A DNA stretch of 64,000 nucleotides from Prochlorococcus marinus XMU1405 (GTDB lineage: Bacteria > Cyanobacteriota > Cyanobacteriia > PCC-6307 > Cyanobiaceae), in the NCBI RefSeq assembly GCF_017696275.1, contig NZ_JAAORF010000003.1, positions 310,001-374,000 of the forward strand. The letters run 5' to 3'. The stretch's first letter is position 1; each line of letters opens with the position of its first letter. Positions 17,900-25,699 of this stretch are shown here, piece after piece. The notes beneath the pieces were generated by a model. The model did not search any database. It had not been told where the DNA came from and was given only the letters and a program-made list of their open reading frames with translations. The translations under genes and the position numbers were made by a program.

Positions 17900-18349
17900 T
17901 TGTCATATTTTGCTGAAACAAATTTTAAAGTCTATGACGAGTGGATTGATAATGATTTCAAAAAAACTAAACTTGACTTTAAAAATAAAAAAATAACAAA
18001 TATGTCAAACATACATGAATTTTTTTTATGAACAATCGAATTACAAAGTTGGTGCTTCTGAAAATAACTTGCAAATAGGCATTGATGATAATAGGAAAGA
18101 AATATTTAATAATTATTATTTTAAAAAAAATTCTGCAAAATATTATTCATTGTCAAATAACAAATTTCTGTTCTTTAAAAATTTACCAAAAACAAACTTA
18201 AATTTAATATCAAAAAGAAAATAATTTATTCTTTATCAATTTTTGGATTTGTAATGATTTTGGGACTACCAATATTTTTTATTTCGCAATCTAAAAAAAA
18301 TGAATCAACCTTAACAAATAAATTGATTTTTTTAGAAAAAAGATTTTAA
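17900..18349 (+). pseudogene. doubly frameshifted small membrane-protein gene
   Basis: Three open segments join into one protein-like reading of about 149 aa. Frame 1 (from TTG 17900) reads SYFAETNFKVYDEWIDNDF up to HEFF. A run of eight T (18020-18027) shifts it by one base into the frame holding YEQSNYKVGASENNLQIG up to KTNLNLIS. At a run of five A (18212-18216) one missing A returns it to frame 1, giving KKKIIYSLSIFGFVMILG, a C-terminal TM helix, and ending LEKRF. Total span is a multiple of three. Either a decayed gene, compensating mutations, or two homopolymer sequencing errors. The middle segment also has its own ATG (18015). Confidence 0.55.
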
Positions 18350-18353
18350 TTTT

Positions 18354-18830
18354 CTAAAAAAAATCATTAATTTCTTTTTTTATAGATTTATATTCTAAAT
18401 TAATTCCTTTAATAAATTCATCTACTTCTTTTTTAGTATTCTTATATTCATTTATTTTTTGTTTGGTTTTCTCATAAAAAATTGATTCAAATTTTCCTGG
18501 ACTTACATTCTCTATCCAATATCCTGCTAAACAATAAATTTTGTTTGGAACAAAAGTAATAATAAATAATTTTTTAGAATTTTTATATTGATCAATTATC
18601 TTATTAGCGAAAGTGCCTTTAGTTTTTTTAGTCCCAAATAGAGCAATATCTTTTGCTAAAGACCTAAAATTCTTAGACATATTTTTATTTTTTTCTACTG
18701 TATTTCTAGAAATTATTTTTTCTAAAGAATAACAATAATCCAAAAAATTAGTATTTTCTTTTTTTGAAGGATATATAGTTATGAGGGAACTTAAAATCAA
18801 AAAAGAAGTTAAAAGAAATTTTTTAAACAT
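18354..18830 (-). CDS. exported hypothetical protein, 158 aa
   Basis: Signal peptide at residues 1-20 (MFKKFLLTSFLILSSLITIY). The mature part is Lys-rich with C33 and C100, and the C-terminal ~45 residues look helical or coiled (INEYKNTKKEVDEFIKGIN). Probably periplasmic. No family recognised. Confidence 0.65.
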   Translation of the reverse strand: MFKKFLLTSFLILSSLITIYPSKKENTNFLDYCYSLEKIISRNTVEKNKNMSKNFRSLAKDIALFGTKKTKGTFANKIIDQYKNSKKLFIITFVPNKIYCLAGYWIENVSPGKFESIFYEKTKQKINEYKNTKKEVDEFIKGINLEYKSIKKEINDFF

Positions 18831-19026
18831 TTATTTTAATTAGATTTATTATTTCATAAATATATAAAGACAATTTATAAATTACTATTAATTACCTTAA
18901 CAAGATTCACATTAATTAAAAAGATTTCTATTAATTTAGCTAAACCTCTTTGAGAAAAATTTAAAATTATTTTAGACTAATTAAGTATTTATAAAACGCA
19001 TAAAATTTTTTTCATATAATAAAATT

Positions 19027-19407
19027 ATGAAAAATTCTTTTTTGAAAAATAAAAGTATCAAATCTTTTCTAGATTTTTTTTCAAGAGTATCAATTTCAGC
19101 AATATTTATCTCAGCCATACCCAGCAAAATAAATGATTTTGAAAGAACAGTTGAATATATTTCTACAAAAGGCATTCCTGAACCAATTTCATCTATTCTT
19201 CTAGTAGGAGCAATTATATGCCTTATCTTGGGTTCTGGATTTTTTATATTTGGTGAAAAACAAAAAATCGGTTCAGTCTTTTTATTACTATTTCTTATTC
19301 CAACAACAATAATTTTTCATGTATTTCCTTTCCATCAAAGAGCAGTATTTATTAATCTCGGATTGATAGGTGGATTAATTATTTCTGCAATAAGGGAACC
19401 AAAATAA
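19027..19407 (+). CDS. DoxX-like membrane protein
   Basis: 126 aa. ISAIFISAIPSKINDFERTV with a four-TM layout (about 18-35, 58-78, 84-102, 108-122) and the FPFHQRAVF loop fits the DoxX/SURF4-like family. Roles in the family range from thiosulfate:quinone oxidoreductase subunits to redox or membrane integrity; no specific function is claimed. Confidence 0.75.
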   Translation: MKNSFLKNKSIKSFLDFFSRVSISAIFISAIPSKINDFERTVEYISTKGIPEPISSILLVGAIICLILGSGFFIFGEKQKIGSVFLLLFLIPTTIIFHVFPFHQRAVFINLGLIGGLIISAIREPK

Positions 19408-19416
19408 ATAACTGAA

Positions 19417-19593
19417 TTAAAGAAACCTAAATATTTTTTTTCCCTCTCTTAATTCAGGAAAGCAATTCGCAATATATATTAATTCATAAACCTCCTTGCT
19501 ATCGTATTTTTTATTAGGAATTCCACTTCCCACCTCTATTCCTCTCTCTTTCATCTTCTTTAATATTAATTCTTGTCTTTGCATACTTGTCAT
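19417..19593 (-). CDS. small hypothetical protein, 58 aa
   Basis: MTSMQRQELILKKMKERGIE, then VGSGIPNKKYDSKEVYELIY and ANCFPELREGKKIFRFL. Soluble and helical, with one Cys. Convergent with DoxX. No family recognised, but composition is clearly protein-like. Confidence 0.55.
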   Translation of the reverse strand: MTSMQRQELILKKMKERGIEVGSGIPNKKYDSKEVYELIYIANCFPELREGKKIFRFL

Positions 19594-20361
19594 TGACTTA
19601 AATATTTTAATGCGTTCTTTTTTTTCACTAGATCTTAATTTAGTTAAGCTTTATTGTTAAGGTTATATCAATTAGCGATTCATTAAATAAGTAAGAAAGC
19701 CAGTAAAAGTAAGTAATTTAAATCCAATAAAGAAAGGCAAATATTTTTTTACCTTTTTGCCAACGGGCAATAATTTGTTTAATGAATTGATCATCATTTA
19801 CCTTAAAAATCTAATTCTTTAGAATATCTTAACGAATTTTTTTGAAAATCATTACATTTCGATTTGGGATAAATATTTATAGGATTAGCAAAGTTATTAT
19901 CTCTTTTTATGGTGCTACTAGTTATGGGTAGTTCTTTTGTTGTTTTAATTTATTTTTTTAAAAAATAAATATCTCAAATAAAAAACCAGTAACTATTTCC
20001 TTTTTTGAAAACAATCGCTTCTTTTTAGCTAAGTAATTTGATTTTCAGGTAAAAACAAAAACTTTAGACAGACTAACTCCTATATCTAAAGCTAATAAAG
20101 CAATTAGTAATTTACTCATTTTTTAGAACTCTCAACTATTTTTTTGTAAAGTTCTTCAGAAATAGGCTGCATAAACTTATAAAAATCTGATTACAAATTA
20201 GTTATTTTAAAATTAATTTCTCGTTACTAAATATACGAATATATGAATTTTTAAATAGGTAAATAATATCTTCACAATAAGTTTTTCTTATAACGTATTA
20301 ATAAATACTGAGTTCAAAACTTTAACGAATGTCCAAACTTTTAAAAAAGAAGTTAGAAATC
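19594..20361. other. 768-nt region with only micro-ORFs
   Basis: No normal gene. Minus strand 20116-20172 reads MQPISEELYKKIVESSKK with good composition. Its TGA overlaps an ATG (ATGA) that starts MSKLLIALLALDIGVSLSKV (20045-20119), a possible coupled pair of 18- and 24-aa peptides. Plus strand 19909-19968 reads a 19-aa hydrophobic peptide (MVLLVMGSSFVVLIYFFKK). All three are weak. Confidence 0.35.
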
Positions 20362-20463
20362 TTATTTCAAGTAAATAGATCCTCTATAAGTGAGCTTAAT
20401 TGTCTTTTCTTCTTGTTTTCTACAATATACGAATGATTTGCCATTGAAATACATGTTTACCAT
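20362..20463 (-). CDS. DUF4278/PirA-like peptide, 33 aa (copy 1)
   Basis: MVNMYFNGKSFVYCRKQEEK then TIKLTYRGSIYLK. The KLTYRG-x-x-Y core is that of the DUF4278 family, which includes the PII-interacting regulator PirA of nitrogen metabolism; this is a short form, so function is inference. ATG with AGGAG seven bases upstream, at the end of a structured leader (20464-20560). A near-identical copy lies at 36541-36642. Confidence 0.75.
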   Translation of the reverse strand: MVNMYFNGKSFVYCRKQEEKTIKLTYRGSIYLK

Positions 20464-20560
20464 GATGCAGCTCCTGAACTTGCTCAAGTCCCCGTCCTAT
20501 GGCTTGAGTCGTACTGCGGTCTATCAGATGGTAGATCGGACGATTTTGTAGTATTCACTA
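20464..20560 (-). ncRNA. structured leader, glutamine-II riboswitch-like (copy 1)
   Basis: Reading the minus strand: hairpin TGTAGT/ACTACA, then CGTCC, a TCTA/TAGA hairpin, then stem CTCAAG/CTTGAG whose loop contains GGACG, complementary to the upstream CGTCC (H-type pseudoknot). The end reads AGGAGCTGCATC just before the ATG, so folding can reach the ribosome-binding site. In the copy at 36.6 kb the stem is ATCAAG/CTTGAT, a compensatory A-U to C-G change. Small-ORF leaders with pseudoknots in marine picocyanobacteria are typical of the 'Downstream-peptide' glutamine riboswitch. Confidence 0.6.
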
Positions 20561-20567
20561 CAATCTA

Positions 20568-20596
20568 TTTATAAAGTATTTATACCTAGATGTCAA
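20568..20596 (-). promoter_or_regulatory. sigma-70 promoter of the PirA-like peptide unit
   Basis: On the minus strand TTGACA (20591-20596), a 17-nt spacer, then TATAAA (20568-20573). The identical boxes with the same 17-nt spacing lie at 36747-36775. Confidence 0.7.
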
Positions 20597-20599
20597 CAA

Positions 20600-20746
20600 T
20601 TAATAGAAATTAAACTTCAATTTAAAATTAGATTCTGCTCTCGCAAACAGCCTAAAAAGAATATAGAACATATAACTACGAGTAACTCCCATAAAAACTG
20701 AAACAAATGCAAGAACTACACAAATAGGGCAGTGTGGAAATCCCAT
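20600..20746 (-). CDS. small membrane protein with CPIC motif, 48 aa
   Basis: MGFPHCPICVVLAFVSVFMG has a C-x2-C just before a TM helix, then a basic, aromatic tail (YMFYILFRLFARAE). Its ATG overlaps the upstream stop (TAATG), so it is coupled to the gene at 20746-20943. No family recognised. Confidence 0.5.
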   Translation of the reverse strand: MGFPHCPICVVLAFVSVFMGVTRSYMFYILFRLFARAESNFKLKFNFY

Positions 20747-20943
20747 TATTTATTTTCCAATATAAATTTTAATTCAGCCTCTGCATTATAAATATCAATT
20801 CTTCTCTTAAGTAGTTTAAAAAATTTAATTATTTTTTTCACAATTAAACCTTCTTTAGGCATCAATAATAATATTATTTTTAGAATGAATATATCAATGA
20901 GCAAAAATACTGAATCCATTGATATAACTAATGTTTGTAACAT
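20746..20943 (-). CDS. small membrane protein, 65 aa
   Basis: A hydrophobic N-terminus (MLQTLVISMDSVFLLIDIFI) and second segment to about residue 28, then a basic helical tail (KKIIKFFKLLKRRIDIYNAE). Translationally coupled to the CPIC-motif gene downstream. Unknown function. Confidence 0.5.
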   Translation of the reverse strand: MLQTLVISMDSVFLLIDIFILKIILLLMPKEGLIVKKIIKFFKLLKRRIDIYNAEAELKFILENK

Positions 20944-21070
20944 AATTATACAATAAACTACACCAACATTTGCTCAGATACTCTTGATCAATTAACCAAT
21001 AAAGGCTTATTCAGAATTAAATATAATAATCGCTGATTTAGTTACCTTGCAGTGCAATTTTTCTTTTGCT

Positions 21071-21121
21071 AAAAAAATAGAGCGGGCTAAAGTCCAATAC
21101 TCCACGAGGATTTAGTCCGCT
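21071..21121 (-). terminator. 11-bp hairpin with T-run; shares loop with 21253-21284
   Basis: On the minus strand AGCGGACTAAA pairs with TTTAGCCCGCT (one G-U) and is followed by CTATTTTTTT. The loop begins TCCTCGTGGAG, identical to the loop of the plus-strand hairpin at 21253-21284. It could end a minus-strand transcript or be a displaced copy of that element. Confidence 0.5.
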
Positions 21122-21252
21122 ACCTAAAGCCTGAGAGTGCAAATTTTTCTTAATTAATATGCAACTAAGCTTTATAAGATAAATATCTTGATTGTGCAAT
21201 AAATTTATTTTGTATATTGCTATTACAAAAATTATGAGTTTATTTAAATTAG

Positions 21253-21284
21253 TTACTAAATCCTCGTGGAGAAAGCTTTAGTAA
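21253..21284 (+). promoter_or_regulatory. start-codon hairpin of the SAES-peptide gene
   Basis: TTACTAAA and TTTAGTAA form a perfect 8-bp stem whose loop (TCCTCGTGGAGAAAGC) contains the GTG start at 21266. The CTAAA/TTTAG stem and TCCTCGTGGAG loop recur on the opposite strand 130 nt away with different outer base pairs. Confidence 0.45.
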
Positions 21285-21385
21285 ATTTCTTTTACTGGTT
21301 ACTGATAAAATCAGCCGAATCTCATTATGGAGAATCATTTGTATCTGTGGAAGTTCCATCTAATTCAATCAAAAGTTTTTCTTGA
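21266..21385 (+). CDS. small YW-x-L-x-KSAES family protein, 39 aa
   Basis: GTG start. MEKALVNFFYWLLIKSAESH then YGESFVSVEV. The product at 25700-25807 (MEKSFLNFIYWILVKSAESY, YGDS) is a clear paralogue. A half-hydrophobic helix with a KSAES-x-YG turn. No known domain. The start codon lies in a hairpin loop, suggesting translational control. Confidence 0.7.
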   Translation: MEKALVNFFYWLLIKSAESHYGESFVSVEVPSNSIKSFS

Positions 21386-21530
21386 TTTTAGAAAGTTTTT
21401 AATACTTAAATTCATAGCTTTCTGAAAATTAAATAACTAATTTGATTTAAGTTGGTTAATTATCTCTATTGCAAATAAAGATAAGGTTGTTAATCTTGCA
21501 ATTAAAGAAGAAACTTAATTTCTTAAACTG

Positions 21531-21740
21531 ATGCAATTTGATCATTTTAATTTCAATGAAGATGATGGCCTCATGTCCATAGAAGATTTAAGGGCTTTAC
21601 GTCTTCGAAACAAGAAAATTGAAAGTGACAAGAAAGCTAGAAAGTATATCCTGGATATAAATCAAAGATATAGAAAAATGAGTACCCGCAAAAGTAATAA
21701 CTTTTTAAGGAATATGAACCCTTTTAAAAAGGCCGCATAA
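21531..21740 (+). CDS. small basic hypothetical protein, 69 aa
   Basis: An acidic N-terminus (MQFDHFNFNEDDGLMSIEDL) is followed by a strongly basic helical body (RALRLRNKKIESDKKARKYI) ending NPFKKAA. Likely nucleic-acid- or membrane-interacting by charge (inference). No family recognised. Confidence 0.6.
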   Translation: MQFDHFNFNEDDGLMSIEDLRALRLRNKKIESDKKARKYILDINQRYRKMSTRKSNNFLRNMNPFKKAA

Positions 21741-21829
21741 ATTGTTAATCTTGATTTTGTTAATTTGTTTAACTTTGCAACTTTCAGAGTAATATTTTAA
21801 TGGTGTTTCTTTGGAAGAGTTTCACCAAG

Positions 21830-21855
21830 AGGGGTCAATTTTTGGCCCCTTCTTT
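21830..21855 (+). terminator. GC-rich hairpin after 21531-21740
   Basis: AGGGG and CCCCT pair around TCAATTTTTGG and are followed by TCTTT. Weak T-tail; probable terminator about 90 nt after the gene stop. Confidence 0.4.
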
Positions 21856-22063
21856 GCGGGGATATTTTTAAGTTGAAACTCGTTATAAAATTAAAGTAAT
21901 ACTTTCCTAGAAGGCGAAAGTGATGCAAATCTTTTGTTAAAAGTTTTTTACTACCACTTAATGAAAACTTTATATCTACAAATAAATCCTCTTAAAAAAA
22001 CAAAAGTTTTAGCTTATGGACCATTTCCCATAATTTATTGAATTTTTTCATTCGCGATTTTTG

Positions 22064-22267
22064 ATGGCTTCACCTACAAGTTGGGAATTCTACAAAGAAG
22101 TTGACACTAAAACTCTATGGGTCAATATTTGTACCCAAAATTTAGAGGGAGTAGCTATTTCGATCAATAAATGGTGGAAGACAAGATTTCCAGCATACAA
22201 AATCAGAATAGTTTCGAAAAAAGAATTTGAGCTAATAAAAATGCAAGCTGAGAAAAAAGAGCAATAA
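22064..22267 (+). CDS. hypothetical protein, 67 aa
   Basis: ATG at 22064, directly after an in-frame TTG. MASPTSWEFYKEVDTKTLWV, then NICTQNLEGVAISINKWWKT and a basic end (AEKKEQ). Mixed alpha/beta-looking soluble protein, rich in Trp. No family recognised. Confidence 0.6.
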   Translation: MASPTSWEFYKEVDTKTLWVNICTQNLEGVAISINKWWKTRFPAYKIRIVSKKEFELIKMQAEKKEQ

Positions 22268-22343
22268 AATTATTATTTGGTAAATATTGATGCTGAATAT
22301 TTAATTTTTGCAGCTAATATAAAATCAATAAATTAAGGAACAA

Positions 22344-22499
22344 ATGAATTCTGCATTTGCAAAAGTCTCAAATTTGAAAGTTAAAAAGGCTTCTAAAATA
22401 GCTATTACTCTCGCATCATCAACTTTCTTTTTATATGCCTTGGGTCAAGCACCAATTTTTAAAAATATTCTTGCAGGTGCCTTCTCTTGCTCTGGCTAA
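22344..22499 (+). CDS. small membrane protein, 51 aa
   Basis: ATG with AAGGAA upstream. A basic N-terminus (KVSNLKVKKASK) and one TM helix (IAITLASSTFFLYALG), ending AGAFSCSG. Could also be a secretion signal. No family recognised. Confidence 0.55.
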   Translation: MNSAFAKVSNLKVKKASKIAITLASSTFFLYALGQAPIFKNILAGAFSCSG

Positions 22500-22546
22500 A
22501 TAAGATACTGTTTTTTTAGAGAAGCTTAAAAGCTCAAATAGACTGT

Positions 22547-22591
22547 GATTGACAGTCGATCTAAACTTAGAGGGATAAACCCCTCTTTTTT
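22547..22591 (+). terminator. repeat-family terminator module (copy 1)
   Basis: GATTGACAGTCGATCTAA is followed by AGAGGG-ATAAAC-CCCTCT and a T-run. The same composite, conserved box then hairpin, recurs at 32374, 31190, 36084 and 38088, so it is a dispersed terminator-like element rather than a chance hairpin. Confidence 0.7.
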
Positions 22592-22651
22592 AATGATTAA
22601 TAGATTTATTTATGAAAAGATAATAACTCTTCTTATTTCTCTTTTCAGCTG

Positions 22652-22768
22652 ATGAATATTTCCCCGCACCTATTAATTGATGCTGTGATATTAAGCGCTG
22701 CCCTTACCATAACTTTGGTATTAAGAGCAAAAGGTAATGCTGCCAGAAAAGAAAAAGAAAATAAATGA
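22652..22768 (+). CDS. small membrane protein, 38 aa
   Basis: MNISPHLLIDAVILSAALTI forms the TM helix, then a basic tail (LRAKGNAARKEKENK). First of three genes chained by ATGA overlaps. No family recognised. Confidence 0.6.
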   Translation: MNISPHLLIDAVILSAALTITLVLRAKGNAARKEKENK

Positions 22769-22905
22769 TTACTAAAGAAGAAGAAAAAGAATTTAAAAAA
22801 CCTAAATTATATAGATTTTGGAACTTTCTTTTTTATGGAAGTTCCATTGCTATTGGAGTATTCTTAGTTTATTTATATTCTGCTTATGTCTTTATAAATA
22901 AATGA
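22765..22905 (+). CDS. small membrane protein, 46 aa
   Basis: Starts inside the previous stop (ATGA). The charged N-terminus (MITKEEEKEFKKPKLYRFW) is followed by one TM helix (GSSIAIGVFLVYLYSAYVF). Translationally coupled to both neighbours. Confidence 0.6.
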   Translation: MITKEEEKEFKKPKLYRFWNFLFYGSSIAIGVFLVYLYSAYVFINK

Positions 22906-22997
22906 CGTATATGTACGGCATAGCGATTACTTATGGGGTTTTGAGTCTTTTATTGCTTGGTGGTTTTGCATACTTTACTTTTAAAATGAAACGCTAA
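22902..22997 (+). CDS. micro membrane protein, 31 aa
   Basis: Starts inside the previous stop (ATGA). MTYMYGIAITYGVLSLLLLG is a TM helix, ending FTFKMKR. Third in the coupled chain; the three may form one small membrane complex (inference). Confidence 0.55.
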   Translation: MTYMYGIAITYGVLSLLLLGGFAYFTFKMKR

Positions 22998-23002
22998 TTT
23001 TT

Positions 23003-23128
23003 ATGTCCTCTTCAATGAAAGATTTCTTAGATAAATTTTTTGATTTATGTAGAGAATATCAACAAGAAATTCCACCTCAAAAGATGGCTGAGATTTTAAG
23101 AGAATATGCAGATAGATTAGATGAATAA
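23003..23128 (+). CDS. small soluble protein, 41 aa
   Basis: ATG 5 nt after the previous stop. MSSSMKDFLDKFFDLCREYQ then QEIPPQKMAEILREYADRLD; helical and acidic, one Cys. Fourth gene of the same run, so possibly the soluble partner of the three membrane peptides. Confidence 0.55.
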   Translation: MSSSMKDFLDKFFDLCREYQQEIPPQKMAEILREYADRLDE

Positions 23129-23272
23129 TAGATAATGGCAGTCCTGAAAAAGTATTAAGAGAATATAATCTCTGAGTAAAATTTATACAAATTTTTTTAA
23201 ATTTAGAATCAATTTTTTGAAGATTTTTTCCTTGGAATTATTCATAATTTGAGATTTTTTTTTGATCCTTAA

Positions 23273-23350
23273 TCCGTACAATTTTGTTCCTCTTACCGCA
23301 CACATACAACTTGAAATTTACTATTCAAATGAATTAGAACATAGTTGTAG
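23273..23350 (+). ncRNA. leader element, partial relative of the 33.8-kb leader
   Basis: Shares, in order, CCGTAC, TGTTC, ACCGCACACAT and TTCAAAT-x-AATTAGAACA with positions 33879-33943. TGTTC and GAACA can pair around the block. It lacks the ATGGTTG hairpin found upstream in that copy. It ends 17 nt before a small gene with an AAAGGGG ribosome-binding site. Confidence 0.4.
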
Positions 23351-23366
23351 TAAAGGGGTAAGTCTT

Positions 23367-23453
23367 ATGGCACTAAATCACATATTTACTATCCAAGAAA
23401 TTAATTTGGATACAAAAGACCTTTCATTTGATAATAAGCTCAAAAAAATTTAA
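23367..23453 (+). CDS. micro protein, 28 aa
   Basis: ATG with AAAGGGG upstream. MALNHIFTIQEINLDTKDLS then FDNKLKKI. A longer frame opening at a TTG (23262) would run through the leader element, so I use the internal ATG. Unknown function. Confidence 0.5.
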   Translation: MALNHIFTIQEINLDTKDLSFDNKLKKI

Positions 23454-23603
23454 GCTTACTGGAATAACGGATGTTCAGAACATCCAAGTAACAACCATTG
23501 CAAGATTTTTTGTGATTAAAACTTAACTTTTAGGTATTCTTACGCTTGATTTTTACTTAATACCCGTACTAAAGAATAATCAGATAGAAAGGAGGCCAAG
23601 CAA

Positions 23604-23705
23604 ATGACTAATTTAGGTATAGAGATTTTATTTTGGACAATTTTAATTTCTTATCTGGGATTAAGGTTTTCTCAAACTTGGAATGGATTCAAAAAACAGT
23701 ATTAA
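23604..23705 (+). CDS. small membrane protein, 33 aa
   Basis: ATG with a strong AAAGGAGG site. MTNLGIEILFWTILISYLGL then RFSQTWNGFKKQY. The MTNL-x-IE-x-L opening also begins the product at 25875-26033. Confidence 0.6.
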   Translation: MTNLGIEILFWTILISYLGLRFSQTWNGFKKQY

Positions 23706-23720
23706 TTAGGAGGATAGAAA

Positions 23721-23867
23721 ATGAAACTACAAACTCAGTTCACGGTTCCAAACAAAGAATTAAAAGATCTTGATTATGTTAAGAAAGTAGATTTTTTAGA
23801 AGAAACTTTAAAAAAAGAATGTATAGATTATCCAAATCAAGAAGATTGCCTAGTTTGTTGCAATTAA
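23721..23867 (+). CDS. small protein with C-terminal cysteine cluster, 48 aa
   Basis: ATG with TAGGAGG upstream, 15 nt after the previous stop (likely one transcript). MKLQTQFTVPNKELKDLDYV, then helix DFLEETLKKECIDYPNQEDC and LVCCN. Four cysteines in the last 17 residues suggest metal binding or disulfides. No family recognised. Confidence 0.6.
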   Translation: MKLQTQFTVPNKELKDLDYVKKVDFLEETLKKECIDYPNQEDCLVCCN

Positions 23868-23946
23868 AAATCAAAAAATAGCTGTTTTTTAAAAGTAAAT
23901 AAATTATTTTTAATATTTAAAAATTTTCTAAAAGGGAGTTAGCACT

Positions 23947-24465
23947 ATGGAATTAAGATTCTTCCCAATAAATATTTTTAGAGAGACTCCAAAAGTCACA
24001 TTCTTCGATGCAGGCATAGATAGTTCTAATGGTTCTGATGTTGTGATCCATTCCGGGGAAGCTATATCTCCTCCAGATGATTTAAAAGATGAGCAATATT
24101 ACGTTCACAATCATCAAATTGATCACAATTTAGTTATCACTGGAGAAAGGACATTTGTTTTAATAAATCCTTCCTGGGATGAACCTCATCATGTGATTTA
24201 TTTAAATAGATCCATGGGAGCATTAGAAATTCCTATAGGAACTTTTCACAGATCTATCTCAGGGAAAGAAGGTAGTATTGTTTTAAACCAACCCAAAAGA
24301 GATAAATTTTTTGATCCTGCTAAAGAATTTATCCCTCAAAAATTAGACAAAATTAATTTAATTAAGGCAAGAAAAAGTCCGCCTGTTTATTGGATTTACG
24401 AAAATAACAAAATCAAAAGATTCTATTTGAATCCTTTAGAAAGAAAAGTTAAAACTCTTTTTTGA
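23947..24465 (+). CDS. cupin-fold protein (RmlC-like)
   Basis: 172 aa, ATG with GGGAG upstream. Beta-rich centre with H-N-H-Q-I-DHNL (54-62), GERTFVLINPSWDEPHHVIY and LEIPIGTFHRSISG (~94-107) reads as a cupin with several possible metal-binding histidines, close to sugar-epimerase-like cupins. The next gene starts 2 nt after its stop, so it is cotranscribed with a LOG-family protein. Reaction unknown. Confidence 0.6.
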   Translation: MELRFFPINIFRETPKVTFFDAGIDSSNGSDVVIHSGEAISPPDDLKDEQYYVHNHQIDHNLVITGERTFVLINPSWDEPHHVIYLNRSMGALEIPIGTFHRSISGKEGSIVLNQPKRDKFFDPAKEFIPQKLDKINLIKARKSPPVYWIYENNKIKRFYLNPLERKVKTLF

Positions 24466-24466
24466 A

Positions 24467-25333
24467 ATGAAAAAACATATATCCCCTAGTAATAATTTAA
24501 AAAACCTGAATTTAATTATTAATTCTGATACTTATAAATTGGCCCAAGATGATATTGGTCTACTACGCCGAAATGAAATGCGTGGAGTTAGGATGCTTCT
24601 TGAAATTACTAAACCAGATTTAATCCTTGAAGAAAATAAAATTCTTTCAACCATAATTATTTTTGGAGGTGCAACCATTACAGAAGAATCAATTACAAAA
24701 AAGAGAATTAAAAATATAGAAGAGTTAATTAAAAAAAATCATAAATCGATACTTCTAAAACGAAATTTAAATAGATTAGAAAATTTGCTTCTAATGAGTC
24801 ATTACTATCAATCCGCAAGAGAGTTTTCTAAACTTGCTTCAATGAGTAATCAAAATAAAAACTGTAATTCTCACGTGATTGTTACAGGTGGGGGGCCTGG
24901 GATTATGGAAGCTGCTAATAGAGGTGCATTTGAAGCAAATTGTAAATCTATAGGGTTAAATATCAGTCTTCCTAATGAGCAAATCCCTAATTCTTTTATA
25001 ACGCCAGGTCTTTGCTTTAAGTTTAATTATTTTGCATTAAGAAAGATCCATTTTGTCATGCGATCAGTGGCTGCTGTATTTTTCCCAGGAGGTTTTGGAA
25101 CGCTAGATGAATTATTTGAACTATTGACACTTTGTCAAACAGGAATGAAAACTAAAATCCCAATCATACTTTTTGGTAGAGAGTATTGGAATAAGATAAT
25201 TAACTTTGAATATTTAGCTGATCTTGGATTAATTGAAGATGAACATTTAAATCTTTTCCAATATGCAGACACTGCATCAGAAGCATGGAAAATTATCAAG
25301 AAAGCCAGCCTCGAAAATTACAAGCTGATTTAA
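24467..25333 (+). CDS. LOG-family (TIGR00730-like) nucleotide-processing protein
   Basis: 288 aa. IIIFGGATI (~63-71) opens a Rossmann-like fold. GGGPGIMEAANRGA (141-154) and PGGFGTLDELFE (207-218) are the two LOG/'lysine decarboxylase' family motifs (GGGxxGxM and PGGxGTxxE). Characterised members are phosphoribohydrolases that release free cytokinin bases or act on nucleotide 5'-monophosphates, not lysine decarboxylases. It has an N-terminal extension of about 55 residues relative to short LOG proteins. Cotranscribed with the cupin protein. Confidence 0.85.
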   Translation: MKKHISPSNNLKNLNLIINSDTYKLAQDDIGLLRRNEMRGVRMLLEITKPDLILEENKILSTIIIFGGATITEESITKKRIKNIEELIKKNHKSILLKRNLNRLENLLLMSHYYQSAREFSKLASMSNQNKNCNSHVIVTGGGPGIMEAANRGAFEANCKSIGLNISLPNEQIPNSFITPGLCFKFNYFALRKIHFVMRSVAAVFFPGGFGTLDELFELLTLCQTGMKTKIPIILFGREYWNKIINFEYLADLGLIEDEHLNLFQYADTASEAWKIIKKASLENYKLI

Positions 25334-25356
25334 TAAGAAATGTAAAAGAGGATTGA

Positions 25357-25473
25357 TTAATAAGTATTTGAAATTTTGTCTTTCATGCTTTCAATTTTAT
25401 TAATTAATTCATCTAACCATTCTGTATTATTTTGCTCTTGTCTTTTATGACTTTGACTTTTTTGAGTACTCAT
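25357..25473 (-). CDS. small NT-x-WLD-x-LIN family protein, 38 aa
   Basis: MSTQKSQSHKRQEQNNTEWL then DELINKIESMKDKISNTY. The NTEWLD-x-LIN-x-IE-x-MK core is shared with 33981-34118 and, more loosely, with 26278-26385. A short amphipathic helix with a variable basic lead. Unknown function. Confidence 0.6.
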   Translation of the reverse strand: MSTQKSQSHKRQEQNNTEWLDELINKIESMKDKISNTY

Positions 25474-25699
25474 AAATTTTTTACTTTTATAATTTTTTAT
25501 TTAATATATCTTCAGAAATTACAGGAATCAATAAGCAATATTACTAAATCGATTGACCAGACAAGCTTTAGTAGCATTTCATACAAACCTAACTATCAGA
25601 AATAAACTAAGAAAATCTAAATCTCTTTAGTTAGGTATTTTCTACGATGTTTTTATTTGAAATTCTGATTTGAATTAGGAAAGGGTTATAGATGTTCCT

